Source: Acarospora socialis (lineage: Eukaryota > Ascomycota > Lecanoromycetes > Acarosporales > Acarosporaceae). Taken from it: DNA of 64,000 nt. The notes beneath the pieces are model-generated. The model saw only the letters and a list, made by a program, of their open reading frames with translations. It was not told the origin of the DNA and did not search any database. The DNA is taken from assembly GCA_025617375.2 (NCBI GenBank), contig JAMYGW020000012.1, forward strand, positions 186,001 to 250,000, given 5' to 3'. Made by a program: the position numbers and the translations under genes. Shown in pieces: positions 48,552-59,402 of this stretch; the stretch's first letter is position 1; each line of letters starts with the position of its first letter.

Positions 48552-49367
48552 CTAGAGGACGGAAGGAATTTTTGTGCTGTTCTCCATGAACGCTTCCAGT
48601 TGCAGCGCATACAGCGGCTGAACGTCCCCAGTAATCACCACGTTCCTCACATTTCGCAGAAGCAGAAAAGCATCCAGCGTCTCTTGTCCCTCCAACTGCA
48701 CATTCATATCCGGGCACCGCCACACCGACGCCATCGCTCGCCGCAGCGGCTTATTGTTGAAAATGATCTCCATTCTCACCAGCGAGTTCTCTCGGACGAG
48801 GTGGCAGAATGTGTGGATATTACTCCACATGAACCACATATTCGCCCGAAATTCAGACGATCCCAGACGACAGTTGGCTAGGTCGACCTGAACCTTGAAC
48901 TGCTTGATCAGGCGCATGTAGCGCGGCGAGATGAGCATCTTCGGACTGGGCCGGTCGACTGTCCACACTGTCCCGAGAGCGAGGCTATTGATGCAGACGT
49001 AGAAGGGTTGCGTTCCGTACATGATGGCGGCCGCTTCGTCGTGTATGGCGTGGTTGGTGGCAAGGATGGCGGGCTGCAGGTCGTTGTATTGCCATTGCAT
49101 CCAGCCTTTGAAAGGGTCTAGCTCGGTCCCAGAGTTGTAGGTGTAGTTTGACAGGCCTAGGCGCTGTCGGGTTTCCTTGTGGAGGAGGCAGCGGTAGATT
49201 TCGTTGCGGAGTTCGCTGGGGAGGTCCAGGAACCGGAATGGCTGGGTGGTAGAGTTGGGAGTTGTGTTTTCTGGGACGCACGCGATGGTGATTGGTGCTT
49301 TTCTGACGAGGATGGGAAGTGGAGCCAAGATCTCCGGGTAGGGTTTGTTGATGATAACAGGCCCCAT
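48552..49367 (-). CDS. F-box-like / 2EXR-type fungal protein
   Basis: A single exon encodes 271 aa from the Met at 49367. The motif FRFLDLPSELRNEIYRCLL is the F-box-like start common to a very large family of fungal proteins. It is followed by the usual ILATNHAIHDEAAAIMYG and PFYVCIN and a C-terminal leucine-rich-like region. Such proteins may recruit targets to SCF ubiquitin ligases, but no target can be inferred. The open frame continues upstream to 49427 without an ATG, and a TTACAG at about 49450 could be an acceptor, so an additional 5' exon is possible. It converges on the thioesterase gene. Confidence 0.7.
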   Translation of the reverse strand: MGPVIINKPYPEILAPLPILVRKAPITIACVPENTTPNSTTQPFRFLDLPSELRNEIYRCLLHKETRQRLGLSNYTYNSGTELDPFKGWMQWQYNDLQPAILATNHAIHDEAAAIMYGTQPFYVCINSLALGTVWTVDRPSPKMLISPRYMRLIKQFKVQVDLANCRLGSSEFRANMWFMWSNIHTFCHLVRENSLVRMEIIFNNKPLRRAMASVWRCPDMNVQLEGQETLDAFLLLRNVRNVVITGDVQPLYALQLEAFMENSTKIPSVL

Positions 49368-50182
49368 CCTGGGAAAGGGGCTAGAAGAGTAGTCTTGAAG
49401 GAGACCCACTGATGATAATTCGCTCAACGCAGCGATATGTATTAAGACCTGTAAGATTCTAGAAGAATGAGAAGAATTGTTTCAATGGAGAGGGTCATAG
49501 AGATATATCCGAGCCGTTCGTATCAGGTTTGAATTTCAACGAGTATCTATCACGATACTGACAAAACAGGATAAGAACGTATGAATAGTCACACACTAGA
49601 CCTGTCAGATACAGATCAGTCGCAAAACACCAGGTAGTAACATCAAGCATTGATAACAGAGAAGATATCAGAAGCAATAACGAGATGCCAGCATCAACGA
49701 TGTTAAAGGCCTTGCGGTGGCCCATGCAGCTGTCGGGAGGTTGTCAGTCACAGAGTGCTCCCGCTGATCTTCGGTTTCAGTTATGCACTGAAGATAAGCC
49801 CGATGTCAACCAGCACCTAGATTGAATGCATCACCTTTCTGTACTTGTGAGTTGTGAGTCATGCCAGACTCAAAGACCCGGGATCCGACGGAGAAACTGA
49901 TAGATAGCATCGGAGCTAAGCTGCCGGAATGATGAGAAAAGATTCACCATAGTAGTAAGGCAGTACTCGTACCCCGCCAGTGAAGATTCTCGGCACCCCC
50001 ACAATAATTACCTTAATTTTATGATAAGTTTAGTTTGAGAGATTGTTGTTACTTGACGCCGAATTCGGAGGTTCAAACATCTGTCTTAAACGTAGAACTT
50101 CAAGTGCCTAACTTCTTATTATTTGAGTTGGGATTCTGAGTGATCGCAATCGCTAAGATTGTGGTAGAGCTCTACCGTCATC
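49368..50182. other. Divergent promoter region
   Basis: Head-to-head spacer between the F-box-like gene (minus) and the 2-isopropylmalate synthase gene (plus). The 76-codon frame at 49495-49725 (-) has one hydrophobic stretch but no ATG-linked partner. I did not find a convincing CCGG-N4-CCGG Leu3-type site. Confidence 0.4.
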
Positions 50183-52113
50183 ATGCCGATGTAGGCTCAA
50201 CCCTAATCGGTCTGCGGACCACATTTGCTTCAATTCGCTAATTGATGAAATCACAGGCTCAAAGACCCCTCGAAGAAGTACAGACGCTTCAAACCGCTGA
50301 ATATACCACATCGGCAATGGCCTTCAAGGACCATCGACAGACCTCCACGCTGGCTTGCTACAGATCTACGAGATGGAAACCAATCCCTGGTCGATCCCAT
50401 GGTACGTACACAATCCACTGCGAGGTTGAAAGGCTCACTCGTATCTCATTCTACGCGCATGTTAACTGACTGTTGTTCCAGGATGGGGATCAAAAGTTCC
50501 GATACTTCCAGATGCTCGTTGAGCTGGGCTATAAAGAAATCGAGATCTCCTTCCCTTCGGCATCACAAACCGATTTCGACTTCACCAGACGGGTAGTCGA
50601 GACTCCTGGTGTTTGCCCGGACGATGTCTATCTTCAAGTTCTCTCACCATGCCGGGAAGACTTGATCCGAAGGACAGTTGACTCCTTGAAAGGTGCGAAG
50701 AAAGCTATCCTCCATTTATACCTTGCAACCAGCGAATGTTTCCAGAAGATCGTGTTTGGCTTTACCCAGGAGCAGAGCATTGAGCTGGCGGTCAAGTGCA
50801 CCGAGTATGCACGATCGATAACGAAGGATGACCCGAGTCAGACTGGGACGCACTGGGTTTACGAGTTCTCCCCAGAGACTTTCTCAGACTCGGATCCGGA
50901 CTTTGTGATTAGGATATGTGAAGCTGTGAAGGCAGCGTGGGAGCCAACAGTGGCGGACCCTTTGATCTTCAATCTACCCGCCACGGTCGAGATGTCCACA
51001 CCAAATGTTTACGCGGACCAGATCGAGTATTTCTGCCTGAATATGACGGAACGGGAGAAGATTTGCGTGTCTCTACATCCCCACAATGACCGTGGATGCG
51101 CCGTTGCAGCCGCTGAGTTGGCTCAGATGGCTGGGGCAGACAGAGTGGAGGGAACGCTCTTCGGCAATGGTGAACGAACAGGCAATGTCGACCTTGTCAC
51201 GCTTGCCCTCAATCTCTACACACAAGGCATACACCCAAATATCGACTTCTCGAACATCAATCCGGTGATTGACATTGTCGAGAAAAGTAACAAGATCCCC
51301 GTACATCCTCGAGCTCCCTACGGCGGACAACTTGTGGTCTGTGCTTTCAGCGGATCTCATCAGGATGCGATCAAAAAGGGCTTTCAAAAACGCAGAGAGA
51401 CCGATGCTACCGCAGAAGATCCATGGGAGATGCCGTATCTGCCGTTGGATCCCCGAGACATTGGCCGTACTTACGAAGCCATTATCAGGGTCAATTCTCA
51501 AAGCGGTAAGGGTGGCGTTGCATGGGTCATCCAACGCAGCCTTGAACTCGACCTACCTCGCGGCCTTCAAGTGGCATTCTCAAAGATTGTCCAGAAAGAA
51601 GCCGACGATCTCGGCCGAGAACTACTTCCCCGGGAAATTCAGGCCTTGTTCGAGAATGCATATCACTTGAAGACAAACCCGAGATTTACACTTGTAGACT
51701 ACAACATCACAGCAGACCGGTCAACGTCACCCGCTCCGCCGGAGACAGGGAAGAACCAAAACACACAGAACCTCAAGAGGATGTTCACCGGTATAATTGC
51801 CATTGACGGAACGGAGCATCCAATCAAAGGCGTGGGCAACGGTGCCATTTCGTCTCTTGCCAATGCCTTGCATACGCTCGGAATAGATCTCGATGTCGCA
51901 GATTACAAGGAACACGCCATCGGTGAGGGGAGAGACGTGAAGGCAGCTACGTACATCGAATGTACGGCGGCTGGATCGCAAGAAAGGGTGTGGGGTGTAG
52001 GGATTCATGAGGATGTTGTTCAGGCTTCCCTCATTGCTTTGCTATCTGCAGCTTCTTCTGTTAGACCTCCAGCATCTCTTATATATCTAGACAGTACTGA
52101 CGCAACCGCATAG
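50183..52113 (+). CDS. leuA: 2-isopropylmalate synthase
   Basis: Three exons, 50183-50190, 50257-50401 and 50482-52113, give 594 aa. It condenses acetyl-CoA with 2-ketoisovalerate, the first committed step of leucine synthesis. The first exon is only 8 nt (ATGCCGAT) and, joined to G CTC AAA GAC, gives the family start [11 protein letters not shown]. The TIM-barrel catalytic domain has [10 protein letters not shown] (Asp42), [11 protein letters not shown] and the metal-binding LHPHNDRG (His about 250 and 252). [15 protein letters not shown] follows, and the C-terminal regulatory LeuA domain reads [20 protein letters not shown]. The regulatory domain implies leucine feedback. No obvious mitochondrial presequence is present in this isoform. 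Length and intron positions fit other fungal LeuA proteins. Confidence 0.95.
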
Positions 52114-52553
52114 TTCATCTCAAGTCGACCCAACACACCGATGCCTTTCCGGCCCAAGCGGTCGGACACACACGACAATATCGATGTATCCAGCTTGAAG
52201 CTAAACGGCAGTCCCCAGTCCGGCTCGAACGCCGTCGCGCTCCTGGAAGCCAAAGTCGACGGCTTGTAGAACTTCATCTCTTTGCTCTCTTTGGGCGCTA
52301 TGGGAATGTCTATACAGGTTTGCTCCTAGATAGGATATCTGAAAAGCATTGGCTCATCACACACCGTTCCACAGTCTGTATCACCATCACGATGCATGCA
52401 GTCAACGGCATGTAAAGTTCTCCCCGCTTACGAGTCCATGCGTTATAGCGCTGGGCATGTCCACACAGGTGAATCTGAACTGCCTTATCCAAACCGAACA
52501 ATCCCTTGTTGCACGGAGCCCTGTTCCCCACTAGGTAATAATACGCACATCAA
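52114..52553. other. Convergent spacer
   Basis: 440 bp between the 3' ends of the leuA gene and the carnosine methyltransferase gene. No gene is seen. Confidence 0.4.
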
Positions 52554-54247
52554 TCACGAAACCTTCCTAGCAACCCAATGCGACACCCGATACAAGTTGA
52601 GCAACATGCTATCCGGATCCTGTATATACCCTGCCTCCGGCTCCCGCACCTCATGTTTCTCAATCCGAAACCCCATCTTCTCCACCACGGTCCTCACTTC
52701 CTCGTCCGTCAACTCTACGCTCCCTGGCTCCGCTATGCCTTCTTGTCTCCTTCTCCCGCCTGTCCGCTTTCCTTGCCCACTCGCTCCATCTCCATCTCCA
52801 TCCTCATCGCCATCTCCCTGTCCCTGTCCCTCCCGCCCATCACATTCCCGCGTCGGACCACCACCCTCCTCCCAATGCCAAAGCAGCGGCCCGACGTTCA
52901 CCCACACGCCCCCCGGCACAAGACAGTGCCGGATCGTCTCCACATACCTCAACAGATTCGGCGCCGTATCGATGAAGAAGACGGTCGCCACGGCGTTGTA
53001 GCATTCTGCGTGAGTAGCATCACCGTACAAGAGCAGGAAGTCCGACGCAGTGATGGACATATCGCCCCTCTCCCCTTTCCTTACCCCTGCCCCCACCCCA
53101 TCGCCTACATCTCCGCCGCCTTGCCCTCCCCTGCCCTCCTCCTCCGCAATCGCCACAGCCGGACACACATCCGGCACCCACACAGACCTCAGCTGATTCC
53201 TCCGGCTCACATGATTCGACCACCCCCCGACCCACGGAAATAACTCGTGCTCCTCCGCACGCGTCGTGTGGTTCAGCACCCAGCTGCCGGCCAGCAGGGC
53301 GTGGTACGAGATCTCGTTGCCCTCGGCGTCGTAGCCGCGCTGACTCAGGTCGAAGACGAGGCGGCCGAGCCCCGCGCCGGGGATGAGGATCCTCGGCTTT
53401 TTTCTCGGGTTGCTTGTGATCTTGGAGGTCGGGATGGGGCCGAATTCGTCGTCGAGATCCTGGAATACCGGGTCGTAGCTTGCGCGCCGCTCGCGCGCCC
53501 CCGCGGCGCTCCAGTCGCGGTAGAGTTGGCGGACGATGGTGCGGGCTTTGGCCAGGTCGGCGGAAGTGGCGGTGCCGTGCCAGTTGCGGGATGGGTCAGT
53601 GGCGGTGAGGGTTGGGGAAGATGGGAGGTTGAAGGCTGCGAGGCCGGTGCTTAGGATGCGTTCGGCGATCAGGGCGTTGCTGGAGATGGCGGCGTCGATG
53701 GCGTCGAGGGTGGAGAGGAGGGAGATCGGGGGTGAGGACAGGAGGGCGGTGTGTTGGGAGGGAAGGGCGTAGAAGGATTGGCGGCGGATGTGGGTTGTGG
53801 TGTGGTGGGTTTGGTGGCGATATTGGCTTTTGGAAAGGGTGAGTTGAGGGTTTGTTGGGAGAGGGAGGGAGGGAATAGGGTGTGGGACGAGATGGTAGGG
53901 GTGGGTGCGTTGAGGAGTCGTGGAGGTGCGAGTGCGGTAACTCAATAATGTAGGTGTGGTGATATAGAAGAAAGGGGCCTGATAGAGAGATAGAGCGATG
54001 AGGAAGATGAAGGGAGGGATAGAGCAATGAAGAAGTTAAACGGATAGAGAGTTCTGCAAAGCATCGAAAACACGAATGACTTGTAGAATTGTGTATGAGA
54101 TAGAGTAATATGGCCAAAGTAGAACCGTCATTATCACAAAATGGAGTTGACCTACCGGAAAGAATCTAGGGCTGCAAACAACACCCTCCTCTCCTCCGGA
54201 TCCAAGAGAGGGTCGAATTCTCCGCCCCACTCCCCATCTTCATCCAT
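52554..54247 (-). CDS. Carnosine N-methyltransferase family protein (N2227-like)
   Basis: Two exons, 54156-54247 and 52554-53826, give 454 aa. The family (PF07942, human CARNMT1) uses S-adenosylmethionine to methylate the histidine imidazole of small peptides or proteins. The N terminus reads EFDPLLDPEERRVLFAALDS, and the junction gives SFRQYRHQTHHTTTHIRRQSF, the expected family sequence. The SAM motif PRILIPGAGLGRLVFDLS is at about 175-192, with QRGYDAEGNEISYHALLAGS following; WVNVGPLLWHWEE and PEAGYIQDPDSMLLNLYR come later. Two low-complexity Gly/Asp/Glu inserts (GQGDGDEDGDGDG and GGQGGGDVGDGVGAG) interrupt the C-terminal half. The intron (53827-54155) is 329 bp, long for this window. Coding is GC-rich. 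Confidence 0.88.
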
Positions 54248-54674
54248 CTCAGCACTTGCAGACGCGAAGAAGAAGAAATTTATGAAGGAGGCTGCTGGAA
54301 TCGGAACGCAACGACAGCTTGTATTATGCGCGTTCAGATCCGCTGTATAAGAGAAGTTGCTATTGCCGATTAATTTGACAGATAGTAGTCGTCCGAGTGT
54401 ACAGTAATAGATCAGATCTTATATTTCGTTCCAGGGGATAGTAGTTGTCGGCGGGCGTATTGCCGACCACAGCTCAAATAAGACAAGAAGATGTGGGATA
54501 GTTATCTCAACGTGTCGGAGAGATGAGCAGCCGAGATGGTAATTAGTTCTATATACGTGGACACTATGGAGTAGACTTTGACGCTACATAATTCACAAGA
54601 TGTCCAGTTTCCTCAACGTCCGCGCTAAGTCCGTCTACCGGTGCTCTTCCCTACGGGATGTACTGCCCAGCAGA
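54248..54674. other. Short intergenic spacer
   Basis: 427 bp with the promoter of the carnosine methyltransferase gene (minus strand) and the 3' flank of the NLR pseudogene. No gene is seen. Confidence 0.35.
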
Positions 54675-57600
54675 CTATGAGAAGGCAAATTCAGCCCAAG
54701 ACGTAACGTATGGACTCTCCTCGGGGGACGGAGAAGGTTTTGAAGTAATATCACCGCCACCCTCCTTTGGTTTCTCCTCCTCCGCTTGGTAAGGGAAGCT
54801 CTTGATAGTCAAATACATTATCATCTGTTCATCCTCCTCCTCCTTGGCGAGCTGCATCGCCCATCTTCCCTCCAGATTCTTGGTTACAATGTTGACTCCG
54901 GCATCGATCAGAATCTCCGCCGCCTTAGTGCTCTTGAGTTCGACCGCCGCAAAGAAAACCTTTTGCAGATCAATGTTCTGCGCATCGACTCGAGCACCAG
55001 CCTCAATCAATGCAATCGCAACGGCGAAGTGCTGGTTGTGGTGAGCAATGGATAGCGGTGTAGCCCCCCACTTGTCCGTTGCTTCAAGCTTGGCGCCATT
55101 GTTCAGCAGCACTGACGTGGCATCAGAGTATCCGTAGACGGCAGTTAGGTGTAACGGTGTGCGTCGGTAGTGATTGGCAGCATTTGGGTCCATCTTGGCA
55201 GTCTCCAGGAGCACGCGTAGGATGTTGACCTGATTAGCATGGATGGCCCAGTGGAGAGCAGTATCGTCGCTGCCAGGCTCTCTGGCGGTGAGATTGCCCT
55301 TTTTGGCTGTTATTGCGTTCGCTATCAACTTCGAGCGACCTAGCCGTACAAGTGACCAGATTGGTAGATTCTCCTCCTTTGAGATCAGAACCAAGTCTTT
55401 CTGCTCCGTCTCACCCATCCTTTGTAAGATACTCATTATCTCTGTCTGTCCATATTGCCACGCTACGACAAGAGGCGTCCTGCCGAAATTGTCCTTGACG
55501 GTCGATTCTGCACCAACTTCCAGAAGAGTCTTAATCGCTTCGGGCTTGCCGCTCGAACTTGCATTATGCAACGGTGTAAATCCCATTTCGTCTTGAAGGT
55601 TTTGATCCAGCCCTTTCTCCACCAACAGTCTAATGATGTCAGGTAATTCACTTGCACTGGCGGCGTGAAGGAGACTGCGGCCGTTGTCATCCTTGCATTG
55701 ATACTTGACCCCATATTGAAGCATAACCCCTATCACGGATATGCAACCATAGTCAATTGCACGCATTATGGCAGTACCGCCGCCCTGATGATCCTTCAAA
55801 TCTGGATTGGCACCGCTCTGGAGTAACAATTTGACAATTTCAGGGTCGTTTCTTTCGGCGGCCAGAATCAATGCAGAACGCCCGCCTGTGTGGTCTGTAA
55901 GGTTAACATTAATGTTTGGTTCCTTCAAGAGAAGCTTCACGACATCCTCAAAGCCCTTAGCTGCGGCAAGGGAAAGTGCGGTATATCCATATGTATCCTG
56001 CTGGTTGACGTCAACGTCCGGATGCTCGAGTAGAATCTGAGCAATACCAAAATAACCCAAACGTGCAGCGAGCATAAGAGCTGGTCGACCGAACTCTTTG
56101 GGATTGACTGCTTTGAGGTCGAGTTTGGGTCTGGTCAACAGCTCGTGTTTGGCTAGAAGAAGTTTCACGACATCCTCGTTGTTTTGTGCAACGGCCTCGA
56201 ACATCGCTGTCCGTCCCCGGGCACTCTGTTTGCTCACCCATGCACCGAAATCCAGAAGCTGACGTACAAATTGCACATGCCCTCTTCTGCAGGCATACAT
56301 CAGAGGTGTTTGCCCGTATGTTGGTTCTCGAATATCAACATCAAGGCCTCCTTGTAAGATTCTGGGGATCATGGAAGACAGCCCGAACCACGCGAGTACA
56401 TGCAGACTAGTAACACCATCACGGACGTCCCAGCCAGAATAACCTGAGGCATCTGTGGCCCAAGCTGCTTGCATATACGCCGCAAGACGAAGAGGCTCAT
56501 TAACAACTCGCAATGCCAAATCTCGAATATTGGTGTGATGATCAGGGTCAGCCTCACGGACATGGTCTCCCCAATGCTGGGAAGCGTATGCTATGAACGG
56601 ATAGTCCGTGGTATCAAAATCTTCGACCTCCTTGCGAGGCTGTGAGAAAGCATCGAAGTTCAGATAGGTTAAACAGATGTGAGCCATATCAACCTCTGAA
56701 TTCGGAAACCACTTAGCGCCAGTTTCTTCAAGGTATTCTTGGAAAGTAGGGTGGACGAGCCGAACGGCACTCTCATCGCTGTCGATGGTTACCAATCCGG
56801 CCGTGACCCATAGAAGAGTCCCCTTATAGTAAATACAGCGTCATCAAAATCCGTGGTTCCTGGTTCTGTTGCCATACTGTGCTGTAGTTCGGGCAAACTG
56901 AGAGGTCGGCGGGCGCAGGAAACTCGAGACAAGACCGTGATTGCAGTATCTGCGTCATCTTTGTCTTGATCTAAGATTCGCTTCATCTCTTTTTCATACA
57001 GCGGGTCCACTTCCTTCGGGAAGCTGCTCAGTAACGTAGTAATATTCCTCCGATTCAACCACTCCTTTACTTCGATCGAGTCCAGGTAGAGTTTGGCAAG
57101 AAGAGCGCTGCCTTCAGCTCTCTGGACGATGACAGAGGAGATTTCTCTCAAGAGAGCAGGATTCCCTTGCAATTTTCTACCGTGACGAGGATGCCTGCGT
57201 TCGTCACGGTGGTCTGAAGTGTCAACTCCAGCTTCTCTCTTGAGTTTCCACATCACATATTCCTCGAGGTCCTCATCACGCATACTGATATCAATCTCCA
57301 CCCGGTTATCCGGCTGAACGAGTTCGTGAGATTCGTCGTTACAGTGGACCCCTTTTTCTATGCACCTTTGACAGAGATCGAACTCACATATGCTACGGTA
57401 ATAGTAGATCTTGATGTCAGATTCGGGGCAATTGGAACATGTAATATACTTATCATCAAGCTCTTCTTCGATGTCCCACGACGTGATTATCATGCTCAAT
57501 TTGTCCGGTCGAAGTCTGCAAAGCTCCGTCTGAAGAGACCGTCGTGTTCCTGAATGACACTCATCCAACGCATCCACAACGAGATAGACCCTCTCATAAG

Positions 57601-58310
57601 TCCCGAGTTCATGTTACAACAGGGCATGGAAATCCTGCCCATTGCGCTCACCGTCATACTGATGTTTTGCATTGTCATATAACTGTCTGAGCCCTGCGGA
57701 AACGGGATTGGATTTTTTGAGCTGCAACAACTGCTTGAGCAAGCTGCCAAACAGGTCTTCGAGATTATGGGTATTTGATTGCGTGCAGTCAAGATACAAA
57801 CAGATCACGGGATTACTTTCAGGATTGAAATTCTTCTCCAGATGACTGACAACGATGGAGGAGAGGAAGGTCTTGAAGATGATCAGATTCTGGACCGTCG
57901 AACATCCAAGTTAACGGTCCTCCACGTACCTTGCCCGACCCCGCCTTGCCATAGCATCGTAGATGCCAAGGCTGGCCAATGACCCAACACTTGAACTCCT
58001 CCGAATCCAGTAGCCACTGACCGACTTGATAGCGATCTGTGGAGAGCTCTTTTTGTCTTGCCCGATCTTCGAGTGGCGACAGCCACCTCGCGATCTCTTC
58101 CTCGTCCGAGTCTTTCACTTGCCTTGTCGTCGAGGTATCTAATTGACATTGATCAGGACATGCACAAGTACGCTTTATACATACACACTCACTGATGATA
58201 AAATCACGTGCGGCGTATGGGTGACCCTGTATAACAGGCCCACCATTGCTATTGACCACACCCGCCCACGACTGTGCGAGAATGCTTTCTGCTGACGTCG
58301 CAGTATCCAT
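54675..58310 (-). pseudogene. NACHT-ankyrin NLR-type (STAND) protein with ZZ finger, disrupted
   Basis: Exons 58193-58310, 57930-58138 and 57871 down to 54675. The N-terminal ~40 residues are short and Gly/Asn-rich. The NACHT P-loop GKAGSGK|T is split by an intron at 57872-57929. Walker B is VYLVVDALDEC. An embedded ZZ-type zinc finger (CSNC..., CEFDLCQRC, H...H) follows at about 57390-57310. Then comes a winged-helix-like region (LSRVSCARRPLSLPELQ, HPTFQEYLEET) and about 14 ankyrin repeats to the stop at 54675. Fungal proteins of this kind are intracellular sensors linked to allorecognition and immunity. Two lesions break it: an in-frame TAA at 57614-57616 where related proteins would read Gln (FHALL[Q]HELGTY), and a one-base frame change near 56840-56850 between FDDA and YYKGTLLWV. 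As it stands translation ends after about 194 aa. The first intron (58139-58192) is probable, not certain. Confidence 0.82.
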
Positions 58311-59402
58311 TGCTAGCTCAGGGTAACGGGATCAAGCGTTTCAACCACGCATATCAGAAGCTGAAAGGTGAATCTGTGCCCGCCAGCAGCAGTCCCGCTA
58401 CAGCCTTGAGTTGGAATCAGGGATCTGGGTGACTGCCAGCTGCGCTGTGAGCGTGAAGGCTTCCTAGGGGCAAATTTACTGGATCTCCTCGAGCATGACT
58501 TGCCAAGGCCTTATCACCAAATATCCGCCATACCTTAGGTACGCCAGGCAGCGTGCCCGGAGTTTGTTGATTGCTCTACATCCCTAGATCAGGTGCGGCG
58601 GCAACAACCAGGTGTGGGGCCGGAAACCCAGTGGCGGCCGGCGTCTCCTCAATAATAATCAAATTTCGGCTCCGTGTTGTGCAACATGCAGACCCTCCTC
58701 AGCCCCACGTTACCAAAAGGTGGGGCCCGAGACATGGATGATGTTGGTCGTTGGCCTGTGTCGTTCATTCGTCGCATTATTAAAAACTGCTGCCGAGGGA
58801 CAGCTTTGAAAGGTACGGCACGAATTGATGACCGTGCGACGATACAGTAAGTTACTCACGGTAAAATTGACCGAGGCACCTGCAATACTCAAGGTCCGTA
58901 CAGAGTACGGAGTATTCCTATATAGTCCAGTACTCATACGACAAATACAGAATACTGTACAAATTGTACACATACAGTGCGTTACGTAACTTACACTAAG
59001 GGTTTATTTGATGGGAGGATTCAACAAACAAATATCACCATCCACTTCCACCCGTCAGCTTGAAGAGAAGAATTCGTCAAATTCCACTGGGTCCATGTCC
59101 TTCCCGTGGACTTGGCGGTCCCGGCAAGCTCGTTCATGAATCTAACTTATGGACGGCACAAGAGTCAAGTCATAGGGGTTAAGAGCTTCATCGACAGCCT
59201 CACTGGTGTGCCTCTGCCTGTGTAGGGACCCTCCCCTGCACACAATGTAATCTCTCAGTCCATTGTGAGGCTCTACTTTTGGACCAGCATCATGGCCATC
59301 CATTCTATTCTTCTTACATCGTACTCGTCCTCCTCTTCTCGCATTCTTTTTGAATGGTTTGACTATTCGGCCATTCTTTCGTCGTCCACATTATTCCCTT
59401 CC
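58311..59402. other. Divergent intergenic region with palindromes
   Basis: Between the NLR pseudogene (minus) and the S41 protease pseudogene (plus). It holds CCGTAC-AGA-GTACGG (58896-58910) and TGTACAAATTGTACA (58956-58970), both near-perfect palindromes, plus one CCTTAGGTAC unit (about 58533). The first type of motif is frequent in fungal intergenic DNA. No gene is seen. Confidence 0.5.

Noticed and set aside
48552-49427. F-box-like protein starting at 49427
   Set aside because: That codon is TTG; the first ATG in frame is at 49367.
56838-56852. NLR frame change explained as an intron
   Set aside because: The segment between the two frames is only about one base off; a GTATTTACTATAAG 'intron' would be far too short.
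57614-57616. NLR stop explained as an intron
   Set aside because: The frame is identical before and after the stop and no GT...AG pair of usable length spans it, so a simple nonsense codon is the better reading.
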